DNA from: Ensifer canadensis
GTDB taxonomy: Bacteria; Pseudomonadota; Alphaproteobacteria; Rhizobiales; Rhizobiaceae
Length of the DNA: 64,000 nt
Assembly (NCBI RefSeq): GCF_017488845.2
Contig: NZ_CP083370.1
Span: 2,542,001-2,606,000, forward strand
Reading direction: 5' to 3'
Of this stretch, positions 25,827-34,295 are shown one piece after another. The notes beneath the pieces are model-generated. The model was not told the DNA's origin and did no database searches. It saw only the letters and a list, made by a program, of their open reading frames with translations. Each line of letters begins with the position of its first letter. The first letter of the stretch is position 1. The translations under genes and the position numbers were made by a program.

Positions 25827-25868
25827 TACAGCGCCGCGCCTCAAATATGACGCGCAAAGGACGCTGTA
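25827..25868. repeat. Palindromic repeat module A, second copy
   Basis: TACAGCGCCGCGCCTCAAAT...GACGCGCAAAGGACGCTGTA, nearly identical to the copy at 58103-58144. It lies 39 bases before the dehydrogenase start at 25908 and could form a stem in its 5' leader. Confidence 0.7.
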
Positions 25869-25907
25869 GCATTTTGAACCTACTGCCGGGACATCGGGTT
25901 TCACGCA

Positions 25908-26954
25908 ATGCAAGACAAGGTCCGTTGGGGCATCGCTGGTACCGGCGCGATCGCGAACAGCTTCGCGTCCGATATCCAGTTTACCGGCAATGCTGAGCTG
26001 GCCGCTGTCTATTCCCGGAGCAAGGAGAAGGCCAACGCCTTCGCCGCCCGTTTCGGCGGCATCGCCAGCCATTCCAGCATCGATGCCTTTGCCGCCGATC
26101 CAGGTATCGATGCCGTCTATGTCGCCTCGCCAAACGCCGTGCACCTGGAGCACGCGATCGTCTTCCTGTCGGCGAACAAAACTGTGCTGGTCGAAAAGCC
26201 GCTGGCAACGTCGTTCGACGATGCGCGCTCACTCGCAGCCTTGGCTGCAGCCAAAAACCTTTTCGCCATGGAAGGCATGTGGACCTGCTTCCTGCCAGCG
26301 ATCGCCAAAGTCCGGACCCTGCTCGGCGCAGAGGCTCTCGGCCGCATCCGGCATGTCATAGCCGAGCTTGCCTATGAAAAACCATTCGATCCCACCAGCC
26401 GCTTCTTCGACGCAAGGCTCGGCGGCGGATCGCTGCTCGACCTCGGCATTTATCCACTGTCCCTGTGCCTCAACCTGTTCGGACAACCACGGGCGGTCGA
26501 CGGACGCTGGCAAAGCGCGCCCACCGGCGTCGATCTTTCGGCCGAAATGCGGCTTTCCTACACCGGCTTCCAGGCCCATCTTTCCTGCGGCTTCGACCGC
26601 GACGGCGACAATCGGTTCATCATCGACGGCGATCGCGGCACCCTCGTCATCGACGCGCCGTTTCTGAAGGCGAGCCGACTGTTTCTTGGCGACAACGGTC
26701 TTGTCCGCAAAGTCATCGCACCTCGGGGCCAGGGCCCGTGGGCAAAGATGCTGACGCGCATTGCCAGGCGCGTCTCCTTGCCCGGCCTTCAACGCTTCGA
26801 TCTGCCGTTCCCGGGCAACGGACTGCAATTCGAGATCGAGGCGGCAAGTGCGGCGATCCTGGAGGGCTGGCACGAGCACATCCTGATGCCGACATCGCGC
26901 AGCATCCAGGCGATCGAAATCATCGAGACGATCCGTGCTTTACCGCCGTCATAG
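25908..26954 (+). CDS. Gfo/Idh/MocA family oxidoreductase
   Basis: NAD(P)-dependent sugar or polyol dehydrogenase-like protein of 348 residues. Rossmann domain at the N-terminus (RWGIAGTGAIANSF), the VEKPLATS motif near residue 92 with the catalytic-region Lys, and the C-terminal Gfo/Idh/MocA alpha/beta domain with GGGSLLDLGIYPLSL. Substrate cannot be told from sequence. Its stop overlaps by six bases with that of the convergent, related gene 26949-28085. No clear ribosome site is seen. Confidence 0.85.
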   Translation: MQDKVRWGIAGTGAIANSFASDIQFTGNAELAAVYSRSKEKANAFAARFGGIASHSSIDAFAADPGIDAVYVASPNAVHLEHAIVFLSANKTVLVEKPLATSFDDARSLAALAAAKNLFAMEGMWTCFLPAIAKVRTLLGAEALGRIRHVIAELAYEKPFDPTSRFFDARLGGGSLLDLGIYPLSLCLNLFGQPRAVDGRWQSAPTGVDLSAEMRLSYTGFQAHLSCGFDRDGDNRFIIDGDRGTLVIDAPFLKASRLFLGDNGLVRKVIAPRGQGPWAKMLTRIARRVSLPGLQRFDLPFPGNGLQFEIEAASAAILEGWHEHILMPTSRSIQAIEIIETIRALPPS

Positions 26955-28085
26955 ATCGAGCGGGCGATAGCCCTGACGACCGCTGTTGAGCGCAAGCACG
27001 ATCTCGGTCAGATGGCGCGCGGTCGCGCCGGAGAAGTACGGCGTTTCCCCACGAGCGATCGCCTCGGCCTGGGCGGCAATCCCGCCAACGAAATCGATCT
27101 TCGAGGGATAGGCGGGCAATTGCGACGCCACGACCCGGGCAGGATAGCGTACCTTCCGGCCGGCATAGAGCCGGAGCGGCAGCTTGCGGCCGACCTTCCA
27201 CTCGACCCAGTCGAGGATACGGTGTTGCAGCGGGCGCTTCGCCCCGAAGGCCTCCAGATGTATGGGCGAGCGGTTGTCCCAGAGATCGCGCACGACGATG
27301 GTGCCCTTGTCGCCGATGATGGTCAGCGAGCGGTCGCGCGGAGCCGCAAGCCCGCAGGTCACACGAGCCGTCACGCCGGAGCGGAAGGAAAGGCAACCGA
27401 CCGAAAAATCCGGGCCAAGGCTTAAGTTTTCCGTGCCCGGCCCCTTGTCCGGGAAGGTCAGGGCGGAAATGGCGCTGACTTCGGCAACCGGTCCGAACAG
27501 CGAAACGAGCCAGCTTGCGGCATAACCTGCATGTTCGAGTGTGCAGCCGACTTCGAACTCATGCACGCCGGGCCAGCGGGCGCCGGAACGGCTGCGCCAC
27601 TCGCGCCAGTTGGCTTGGAACACCGGACCATCTTCCATTTCCGCATAGACGAGGCGTGGCGTGCCGATGGCGCCGCTCGCAAGAAGCGAGGTGCAGAGCG
27701 CGTGCGCTTCGCTGAGCGCATTGGCCGGCGCACCGGCAAGCACCATCCCCCGCACTCGCGCCAGATCCACCAGCTCGCTGGCCTGCTCGACATCCATGGC
27801 CAGCGGCTTTTCGCAATAGACATGCTTGCCGGCCAGAAGTGCTGCGCGATTTACCATGTAGTGGCTTTCCGGCGTCGTCAGATTGACGACGATCGTGACC
27901 GCGGGATCCGCCAGCGCCGCGTCCAGTGAAGCGTAGCGGTTGACCTTCCAGTAGCCGGCAAACGCCGCCAGGCGGGTTTCATCGCGATCCCAGACGCCGG
28001 CGAGGCGCAGTTGCGGATGGTTGGCAAGCGTCGTCATGTAGTAGTCGGCAACGAAGCCGGTTCCGACAAAGGCTATCCCCGTCAT
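26949..28085 (-). CDS. Gfo/Idh/MocA family oxidoreductase linked to GH9 gene
   Basis: 378 residues. Rossmann motif IAFVGTGFVADYYM at the start, CEKPLAMDVEQA near residue 94, and a C-terminal domain with GVHEFEVGCTLEHAGYAASWLVSLFG. It is only 12 bases downstream of the glycoside hydrolase gene and on the same strand, so it probably works on a sugar released by that enzyme or is otherwise tied to it. It differs much from the convergent homologue, so they are not a recent duplication. Confidence 0.85.
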   Translation of the reverse strand: MTGIAFVGTGFVADYYMTTLANHPQLRLAGVWDRDETRLAAFAGYWKVNRYASLDAALADPAVTIVVNLTTPESHYMVNRAALLAGKHVYCEKPLAMDVEQASELVDLARVRGMVLAGAPANALSEAHALCTSLLASGAIGTPRLVYAEMEDGPVFQANWREWRSRSGARWPGVHEFEVGCTLEHAGYAASWLVSLFGPVAEVSAISALTFPDKGPGTENLSLGPDFSVGCLSFRSGVTARVTCGLAAPRDRSLTIIGDKGTIVVRDLWDNRSPIHLEAFGAKRPLQHRILDWVEWKVGRKLPLRLYAGRKVRYPARVVASQLPAYPSKIDFVGGIAAQAEAIARGETPYFSGATARHLTEIVLALNSGRQGYRPLDL

Positions 28086-28097
28086 TGCTGCAGCCCC

Positions 28098-30374
28098 CTA
28101 GCGTGCGTCGGCAAGGAACGACGCGACATAGACGAGCGGCGCATTCCAGTTGATGGTGATCTCATTGGAGCCATAAGCCTCGATATCGTCGGCATAGCAG
28201 GTCTGCGGCGCACAGCCCTGCAGCCGCTGCTTGGCGATCGCATCCACCGGCGTCGAATTCGGCCCGCCGGCAAGCGAGCCAACCGGCGGATTGGGCAGGG
28301 TCGGGTCCACCTGGTGCGCGTACCAGCGGCTGTGCTGGTTCTCGGGCGAGCGCGCGCCATAACCTGTAATGTAGGACATCGCCATGGCATTGCGGCCGAG
28401 AATGTAATCCATGCTTTCGCGCGCGGCATTGAGGAAGGCCTTGTCGCCCGAAAGGTCGAAGGCCGTCGACAGGACGATGATGTTTTGCAGGATCAATTGG
28501 TTCGATCCCCAGTCGTACTGGTGGTTCGCCGGGCGGTAGATCTGCCCGAACGGTTCCGCTGCCTGCAGCGACAGGAATGTCCGCGCGGCCGTCAGAACCG
28601 AACTTCGCACCATGTCGAGTTCGGCCTTGGGCAGGGCTACGCCGTAGAGCGCCAGCTGCAGCCGGGCGAAACCGGCAACATTGCGCCAGTGGAACGCGCC
28701 GGTCGACGGCAGCACATCGCCGGACCAGTGCGGAGAAGCGCGCAGCGCATCGAGGTACGTCGCCTCTCCGGTTGTCAGGAACAGTTCTGCCGCGGCCCAA
28801 TAGAGTTCGTCCGACGCGTCGTCGTCATCGTAATCGCCGCCGCCCGAATTGCCGTCGGATTTCGGCGCGAGCAGGACCGGATTGGCATTGGCCGCCACCC
28901 ATGCCTTGCGCGCTGCCGAAAGCAGCGTTGCGGCAAAGGTCGGGTTGTCCTTCGCGAACAGCCGCGAGGCCTGCGCGGCAACGGCCGCCACATCGAAGGT
29001 CGCCGCCGTCGAGGGCCGGTGCAGCGCCCGCGGTTTCGGATCCTCGCTTGGCAGCATCGGCGGCGACGACCACTCTGTGTCATGGATCTTGTGGTGCACC
29101 ATCCCGGCAAGCGGCTCACCGTCCGGCACCATCATTGCAAGCAGGAACTGCAGCTCCCATCGCGCCTCGTCGAGCAGATCGGGAATGCCGTTGCCGCTTT
29201 CGGGAATGTGCGAAAGCCGATCGCCGAGGACGGGCGAGGCAGCACCGCCAAAGACACGGCCGCGCTCGAATGTCGCCAGCAGCTGCGCGACCGAGACCGC
29301 ACCGTTGACCGCGTATTTGCCGTGATCGCCGGCATCGTACCAGCCGCCGGAAACGTCGAGACGATAGGAGCAGGACCAGTCGCCATAGAGCGCCTTGGCC
29401 TCGTCGCCAGTCAAGCAGCCGACTGATTGGTCGCCCTCGTTCGGCGCGACGCCGATATGCCCAGCCGGCCTGGCATAGGCCTTGCCGGCGATATCGCCGC
29501 GGATCTGGATACCGCTGCGCTGCGGGTAGAACCAGGAGAGCGCGTCTACGCGCAGGCGGCCATAGAGATCGTCAGAGATCGAAAAGCGATCGCTAGTCCA
29601 GTCACCGGAGACCAGTCGGTACCCGTTGCCGGGAACGGCATAGGCGGAAAAGTCCGCCACGTGCGTCCTGACGCCGGCGGACGGATCAAACCCGCTCGGT
29701 CGCGTTGTCCCCTCGCCGACGACGGCATCGCCTGCATCGATCAGTTGGAAGGAAATGGCGCGGCGCGCATCGGAGATCACCGTTGCCCGCTTTGGACCAT
29801 CGGTGAAATAGCCGAGCTGGTTCACCCGAATGGCCGGCCCCTGGTTCGCTCGGCTGGCCGCACCAGCAGAGGCCTCGATCTCCACCAAGGACAAGTCATC
29901 GATGCAGAAGCGCCAGGATTTTTCAGCGCCGCCGAGCGGGAAAATCAGTTGGGCCTCATCCTCTTCGGAGGCCATGAAATCTGCCGAAAACGGCGCACGC
30001 TCCGGCGCGCCTGCGATGCTGAACTCGCTCTGCACCGTCCAGGGCTCGGCGCCACGCTGGATGCGGGCGGACACGGCACGGGCAGGATCAGCCGCGGTCG
30101 ACAGCGAGAGCCTGTAGTGAAGGCCGGGCTCGAGTTTCAACCCGTTGACACCAATGAGCCTGTCCCAGGTGTCACCGCCCGCCGAAACGTCGGCACAAAG
30201 CTGCCTTCCGCTCCGGGTCAGAGCCACGCCTTCCCCGGCCCAAAAAGTGTCCCGGCCTTGCTCGAAGCGTCCGTCGACGATCAGGTCGGCGGCCGCGGCC
30301 ATGCCTGGCAGAAAGAGGACGGCAATGGCCGCCGGCGCTATCCCCAACCTCGACACTGTCTCGCCACTCCGCAT
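28098..30374 (-). CDS. Secreted glycoside hydrolase family 9 (endoglucanase-like)
   Basis: 758 residues. Signal peptide about 1-29 (ending AAAAD). A carbohydrate-binding-like beta domain (about 30-168) is followed by the N-terminal immunoglobulin-like domain of GH9 enzymes (about 180-268, PAIRVNQLGYFTDGPKRATV) and the (alpha/alpha)6 catalytic domain. The catalytic Asp pair lies in WYDAGDHGKY (345-354) and the proton donor is Glu738 in GSNEITINWN; HQVDPTLPNPPVGSLAGGPN is also typical. Likely cleaves beta-1,4-glucan, bacterial cellulose or plant wall. The frame is open further upstream, but the signal peptide sets the start at 30374, with a weak ribosome site. Confidence 0.88.
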   Translation of the reverse strand: MRSGETVSRLGIAPAAIAVLFLPGMAAAADLIVDGRFEQGRDTFWAGEGVALTRSGRQLCADVSAGGDTWDRLIGVNGLKLEPGLHYRLSLSTAADPARAVSARIQRGAEPWTVQSEFSIAGAPERAPFSADFMASEEDEAQLIFPLGGAEKSWRFCIDDLSLVEIEASAGAASRANQGPAIRVNQLGYFTDGPKRATVISDARRAISFQLIDAGDAVVGEGTTRPSGFDPSAGVRTHVADFSAYAVPGNGYRLVSGDWTSDRFSISDDLYGRLRVDALSWFYPQRSGIQIRGDIAGKAYARPAGHIGVAPNEGDQSVGCLTGDEAKALYGDWSCSYRLDVSGGWYDAGDHGKYAVNGAVSVAQLLATFERGRVFGGAASPVLGDRLSHIPESGNGIPDLLDEARWELQFLLAMMVPDGEPLAGMVHHKIHDTEWSSPPMLPSEDPKPRALHRPSTAATFDVAAVAAQASRLFAKDNPTFAATLLSAARKAWVAANANPVLLAPKSDGNSGGGDYDDDDASDELYWAAAELFLTTGEATYLDALRASPHWSGDVLPSTGAFHWRNVAGFARLQLALYGVALPKAELDMVRSSVLTAARTFLSLQAAEPFGQIYRPANHQYDWGSNQLILQNIIVLSTAFDLSGDKAFLNAARESMDYILGRNAMAMSYITGYGARSPENQHSRWYAHQVDPTLPNPPVGSLAGGPNSTPVDAIAKQRLQGCAPQTCYADDIEAYGSNEITINWNAPLVYVASFLADAR

Positions 30375-30705
30375 CTTTCGCCACCGGACCGCACCGTCGG
30401 GGGACGGCGGGAAACACTGCCATGGATCCGGCGATACACGGCGCGGTAGCGTTGACGCAAACAGGTTAAACTTGAGAAAACGTCTGAGCCGATAACGGAA
30501 ATTCCCACTCTTGGGACGCCTCGGATAGGCGGGCATTTGCCACCAGCGGAATATACCGCACTCGAATTCCGGGGCGCGCCCTGAGCGATAACGCGCCGGC
30601 GCTCCAGACTTGACCCGAACCGGCGCCCTGATAGTTTGACCAAAGGGTAAAAGAATCCAAGCGGGCGCGATCGCCCGACACGGGACCATGCCGAGGAGAA
30701 CTGGA
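30375..30705. other. Divergent promoter region between GH9 and transaminase genes
   Basis: 331 bases without a credible gene. It must carry both divergent promoters. TTGACC occurs at about 30610 and TTTGACCAAA at about 30636, pointing rightwards, but no convincing -10 is seen. No long repeat or known operator was recognised. Confidence 0.4.
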
Positions 30706-32034
30706 ATGTCGAACCGCCTCAACACCACGCCGAACGACCTGCGCGCCTTCTGGATGCCGTTCACTGCCAACCGGCAGTTCAAGAAGGAACCGCGCCTCTT
30801 CGTCGGCGCGAAGGACATGCACTATACGACGCATGACGGTCGCACGGTCCTCGACGGCACGGCGGGTCTCTGGTGCGTCAATGCCGGCCATTGTCGCCCG
30901 AAGATCACCGAGGCGATCCGCGAACAGGCAGGCGAACTCGACTATGCGCCGGCCTTCCAGCTCGGACATCCAAAAGCCTTCGAACTGGCGAACCGCCTGG
31001 TCGATATCGCGCCTGAGGGCATGAACCACGTTCTCTACACCAATTCCGGCTCTGAATCGGTCGAGACCGCGCTGAAAGTGGCGCTCGCCTATCACCGTGC
31101 CAAGGGCGACGGCTCGCGCTTCCGCCTGATCGGCCGCGAGCGCGGCTATCACGGCGTCAATTTCGGCGGCATCTCGGTCGGCGGCATCGTCTCCAACCGC
31201 AAGATGTTCGGCACGCTCCTGACCGGCGTCGACCACATGCCGCACACGCACCTGCCGGCCCAGAACGCCTTTACCCGTGGCGAGCCCGAGCATGGCGGAG
31301 ATCTGGCGACCGAGCTTGAGCGCATCGTCACCCTGCACGATGCCTCGACGATCGCTGCCGTCATCGTCGAGCCGGTTGCAGGTTCGACCGGCGTGCTGAT
31401 CCCGCCGAAGGGCTATCTCAAGAAGCTGCGCGATATCTGCACCAAGCACGGCATCCTGCTGATCTTTGATGAGGTCATCACCGGCTTCGGCCGCCTCGGC
31501 ACGCCGTTCGCCGCGCAGTATTTCGACGTGACGCCGGATATCATCACCACCGCGAAGGGGCTGACCAACGGCGTGATCCCGATGGGCGCGGTGTTCGTGA
31601 CCTCGGAAATCCATGACGCCTTCATGAACGGCCCGGAACACCTGATCGAGTTTTTCCACGGCTACACTTATTCCGGCAACCCGATCGCCTCGGCTGCAGC
31701 GCTTGGCACCCTCGACACCTACAAGGAAGAGGGCCTGTTGACACGCGCCGCCGAGCTTGCCTCCTATTGGGAAGACGGCCTACATTCCCTCAAGGATTGC
31801 CCTAATGTCATCGACATCCGCAATGTCGGCCTGATCGGCGCGATCGAACTGCAGCCGATCGCCGGCGAACCGACCAAGCGCGCCTTCAATGCCTTCCTGA
31901 AGGCCTACGAAAAGGGCCTTTTGATCCGCACCACCGGCGACATCATCGCGCTGTCGCCGCCGCTGATCATCTCCAAGGCAGAGATCGACGAGCTGTTCGA
32001 CAAGCTTCGCGACGTTCTCGTCAACAATATCTGA
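30706..32034 (+). CDS. Omega-amino acid:pyruvate aminotransferase, class III
   Basis: PLP-dependent aminotransferase of 442 residues, of the beta-alanine/omega-amino acid:pyruvate subgroup. WMPFTANRQFKKEPRLFVGAKDMHY at the N-terminus is typical of that group. The PLP phosphate-binding NSGSESVETALK lies about residue 110, the cofactor-contacting Asp in LIFDEVITGFGR, and the Schiff-base Lys in TTAKGLTNG. An ATG six codons upstream is less likely since GAGGAGAACTGGA is placed for 30706. It may serve beta-alanine breakdown, an end product of pyrimidine and spermidine catabolism. Confidence 0.88.
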   Translation: MSNRLNTTPNDLRAFWMPFTANRQFKKEPRLFVGAKDMHYTTHDGRTVLDGTAGLWCVNAGHCRPKITEAIREQAGELDYAPAFQLGHPKAFELANRLVDIAPEGMNHVLYTNSGSESVETALKVALAYHRAKGDGSRFRLIGRERGYHGVNFGGISVGGIVSNRKMFGTLLTGVDHMPHTHLPAQNAFTRGEPEHGGDLATELERIVTLHDASTIAAVIVEPVAGSTGVLIPPKGYLKKLRDICTKHGILLIFDEVITGFGRLGTPFAAQYFDVTPDIITTAKGLTNGVIPMGAVFVTSEIHDAFMNGPEHLIEFFHGYTYSGNPIASAAALGTLDTYKEEGLLTRAAELASYWEDGLHSLKDCPNVIDIRNVGLIGAIELQPIAGEPTKRAFNAFLKAYEKGLLIRTTGDIIALSPPLIISKAEIDELFDKLRDVLVNNI

Positions 32035-32059
32035 TTGCGTCGTCCATCTGCGAATAGGG

Positions 32060-32085
32060 CCCTTTCCCCGGCAACGGGGAGAGGG
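32060..32085 (+). repeat. Hairpin CCCTTTCCCCG/CGGGGAGAGGG
   Basis: Stem of about 11 base pairs with a GCAA tetraloop between the transaminase and adenine deaminase genes, followed by TTAATCTTATC. It may be a weak terminator or mRNA-stabilising element. Confidence 0.5.
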
Positions 32086-32123
32086 TTAATCTTATCTACG
32101 GGTCTGAAGTGAGGGGTGCAGAG

Positions 32124-33821
32124 ATGTCTAGGGCTTTGGAACGAATGATCGACCAGGGCGTCGGCCGCGAGCCGGCCGACATCGTGCTCAAGGGCGGGCG
32201 CTTCTTCGATCTGGTGACGGGTGAACTGATCGCCTCCGATATCGCCATATCGGCCGGCCGCATCGTTGGCACCTATGGCGATTATGAGGGACGCGAGGAG
32301 ATCGATATCTCCGGCCGCATCGTCGTTCCCGGCTTCATCGATACGCATCTGCACATCGAATCCTCGCTCGTCACCCCGCATGAGTTCGATCGCTGCGTGC
32401 TGCCGCTCGGCATCACCACAGTTATCTGCGACCCACACGAGATCGCCAACGTGCTCGGCACCGAGGGCATCCAGTTCTTTCTCGATTCCGCTCTCGAAAC
32501 CATCATGGATATCCGCGTGCAACTGTCGTCCTGCGTGCCGGCGACGCATCTGGAGACCGCGGGCGCCGACCTGCCGATCGAAAGATTGCTGCCCTTCCGG
32601 GATCATCCGAAGGTGATCGGCCTTGCCGAGTTCATGAATTTCCCCGGCGTCATCCACAAGGATCCGGTATGCCTCGCCAAGCTCGAGGCGTTCCAGGGTG
32701 GGCACATCGACGGGCACGCGCCGCTGCTGCGCGGCAAGGACCTCAACGGCTATCTCTCGGCCGGCATCCGCACGGAACATGAGTGCACCACCGCGGACGA
32801 GGCGATGGAGAAGATCCGCAAGGGCATGCATATCCTGGTGCGCGAAGGTTCCGTCTCCAAGGACCTGCACGCGCTGATGCCAATCATTACCGAGCGGCTT
32901 TCGCCCTATCTGGCGCTCTGCACCGACGATCGCAATCCGCTCGATATCGCCGAGCAGGGCCACCTCGACCACATGATCCGCACCGCGATCGCCGCCGGCG
33001 TCGAGCCGCTGGCGATCTATCGCGCCGCCTCGATCTCGGCCGCGCGCGCCTTCGGCCTTCGCGACCGCGGCCTTGTGGCCCCCGGCTGGCGCGCCGACCT
33101 CGTCGTCGTCGACAGTCTCGAAAGCTGCCGGGCGCAGATGGTCTTTTCCGGCGGCCGCCGCGTCACCGACGCACTGTTTGCCACCCGCAAGCCGGTCGCC
33201 CCCGTCGGCCTCGACAGCGTCAAGGCCGGCCATGTCAATGCCAGCGACTTCGGCGTGCCCTACTCCGACAGCGAGACATCCGTCATCGGCGTCCTGCCGG
33301 GCAAGATCATCACCGAGCACCGCCGCTACCGGCTGCCCGCGGATGGCAACGAGACCGGCGTCGACCTCGGTCGCGACATCATCAAGGTGGCGGTGATCGA
33401 GCGCCACGGCGTCAACGGCAACCACGCCAACGGCTTCGTACAGGGGTTTGGCCTGAAGAAGGGCGCGATCGCCTCGACGGTCGGCCATGACAGCCACAAC
33501 ATCTGCGTCGTCGGCGTCAACGTCGAGGACATGGCGACCGCCGCCAATCGCCTTGGCGAGATCAAGGGCGGCTTCGTCGTCGTCGAGGATGGCAAGCTCA
33601 CCGGCGAGATCGCGCTTCCGGTCGCGGGCCTGATGAGCCTGGAACCGCACGAATCCGTGCGCGACACCCTGCACCATCTGCGCCAGGCGGCATTTGCGCT
33701 GGGCGCCACGCTGGAAGAGCCATTCCTGCAACTTGCCTTCCTGCCGCTACCGGTAATCCCGCACCTGAAGATATCAGACCGCGGCCTCGTCGACGTCGAC
33801 AAGTTCATGCTGATCGGCTGA
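32124..33821 (+). CDS. ade: Adenine deaminase
   Basis: Metal-dependent amidohydrolase that converts adenine to hypoxanthine and ammonia; 565 residues, normal length for Ade[18 protein letters not shown] carries the HxH ligands and [15 protein letters not shown] the next conserved segment; the C-terminal adenine deaminase domain includes [13 protein letters not shown]. Start at the ATG with GAGGGGTGCAGAG before it; an in-frame GTG lies five codons upstream. Its product hypoxanthine is the substrate of the xanthine dehydrogenase encoded at 48.7-52.5 kb, so it belongs functionally to the purine pathway of the window. Confidence 0.95.
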   Translation: MSRALERMIDQGVGREPADIVLKGGRFFDLVTGELIASDIAISAGRIVGTYGDYEGREEIDISGRIVVPGFIDTHLHIESSLVTPHEFDRCVLPLGITTVICDPHEIANVLGTEGIQFFLDSALETIMDIRVQLSSCVPATHLETAGADLPIERLLPFRDHPKVIGLAEFMNFPGVIHKDPVCLAKLEAFQGGHIDGHAPLLRGKDLNGYLSAGIRTEHECTTADEAMEKIRKGMHILVREGSVSKDLHALMPIITERLSPYLALCTDDRNPLDIAEQGHLDHMIRTAIAAGVEPLAIYRAASISAARAFGLRDRGLVAPGWRADLVVVDSLESCRAQMVFSGGRRVTDALFATRKPVAPVGLDSVKAGHVNASDFGVPYSDSETSVIGVLPGKIITEHRRYRLPADGNETGVDLGRDIIKVAVIERHGVNGNHANGFVQGFGLKKGAIASTVGHDSHNICVVGVNVEDMATAANRLGEIKGGFVVVEDGKLTGEIALPVAGLMSLEPHESVRDTLHHLRQAAFALGATLEEPFLQLAFLPLPVIPHLKISDRGLVDVDKFMLIG

Positions 33822-33833
33822 AGCGCGGCTCGC

Positions 33834-34295
33834 TCAGTTATCCGCGGCGACCGACAGCTCTTTGCGGAAATAGACGACGCGTTCGGTTTCCTCGAAGCCG
33901 AGCGCCATATGCAGGCCATGGCTTTCCAGATTGTCGATATCGGTGTCGGATGCAAGCTCGCGGCAGCCGCGACTGATCGCCCAGCGTTCCGCCGCGGTAA
34001 TCAGCGCCCGCGCAACGACATGGCGGCGATAGCCCGGAAGCACATAGATGCCTTCGAGGAAGGCAACAGGCGATGTCTCGCAGCCGTTGACGTAGTCGGT
34101 GCGTAGCGACACTTCGGCGAAGCCTACCGCGACACCGGCATCGTCCTCGCAAAGAAACGCGGCCTGTCGCTCGGCTGCAGCCAGACTGCTATCGATCTCG
34201 TCGCGGTGCACGGCGGCCGGCGTGTCGGACCAGAGCGCAAGCCGCATCTCCAGCCAGCGGCCGACCATCTCCCCGTCCATTAGCAACACACGCAT
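33834..34295 (-). CDS. GNAT acetyltransferase resembling aminoglycoside 6'-N-acetyltransferases
   Basis: 153 residues. WLEMRLALWSD, YVNGCETSPVAFLEGIYVLPGYRR and ASDTDIDNLESHGLHMALGFEETERVVYFRK closely follow the AAC(6')-I enzymes of Acinetobacter and Stenotrophomonas type (for example AAC(6')-Ig). The acetyl-CoA loop is the PGYRRHVVA segment. Chromosomal location with no mobile element nearby suggests an intrinsic gene; whether it acetylates aminoglycosides is unknown. The ATG overlaps the alpha-glucosidase stop (TGATG) and uses a GGGAAG site, so it is co-translated with that gene. Confidence 0.82.
   Translation of the reverse strand: MRVLLMDGEMVGRWLEMRLALWSDTPAAVHRDEIDSSLAAAERQAAFLCEDDAGVAVGFAEVSLRTDYVNGCETSPVAFLEGIYVLPGYRRHVVARALITAAERWAISRGCRELASDTDIDNLESHGLHMALGFEETERVVYFRKELSVAADN

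Noticed and set aside
32060..32085. Hairpin before adenine deaminase as a purine riboswitch
   Set aside because: It is a simple stem with GCAA loop; none of the conserved three-way junction sequence of purine riboswitches is present.
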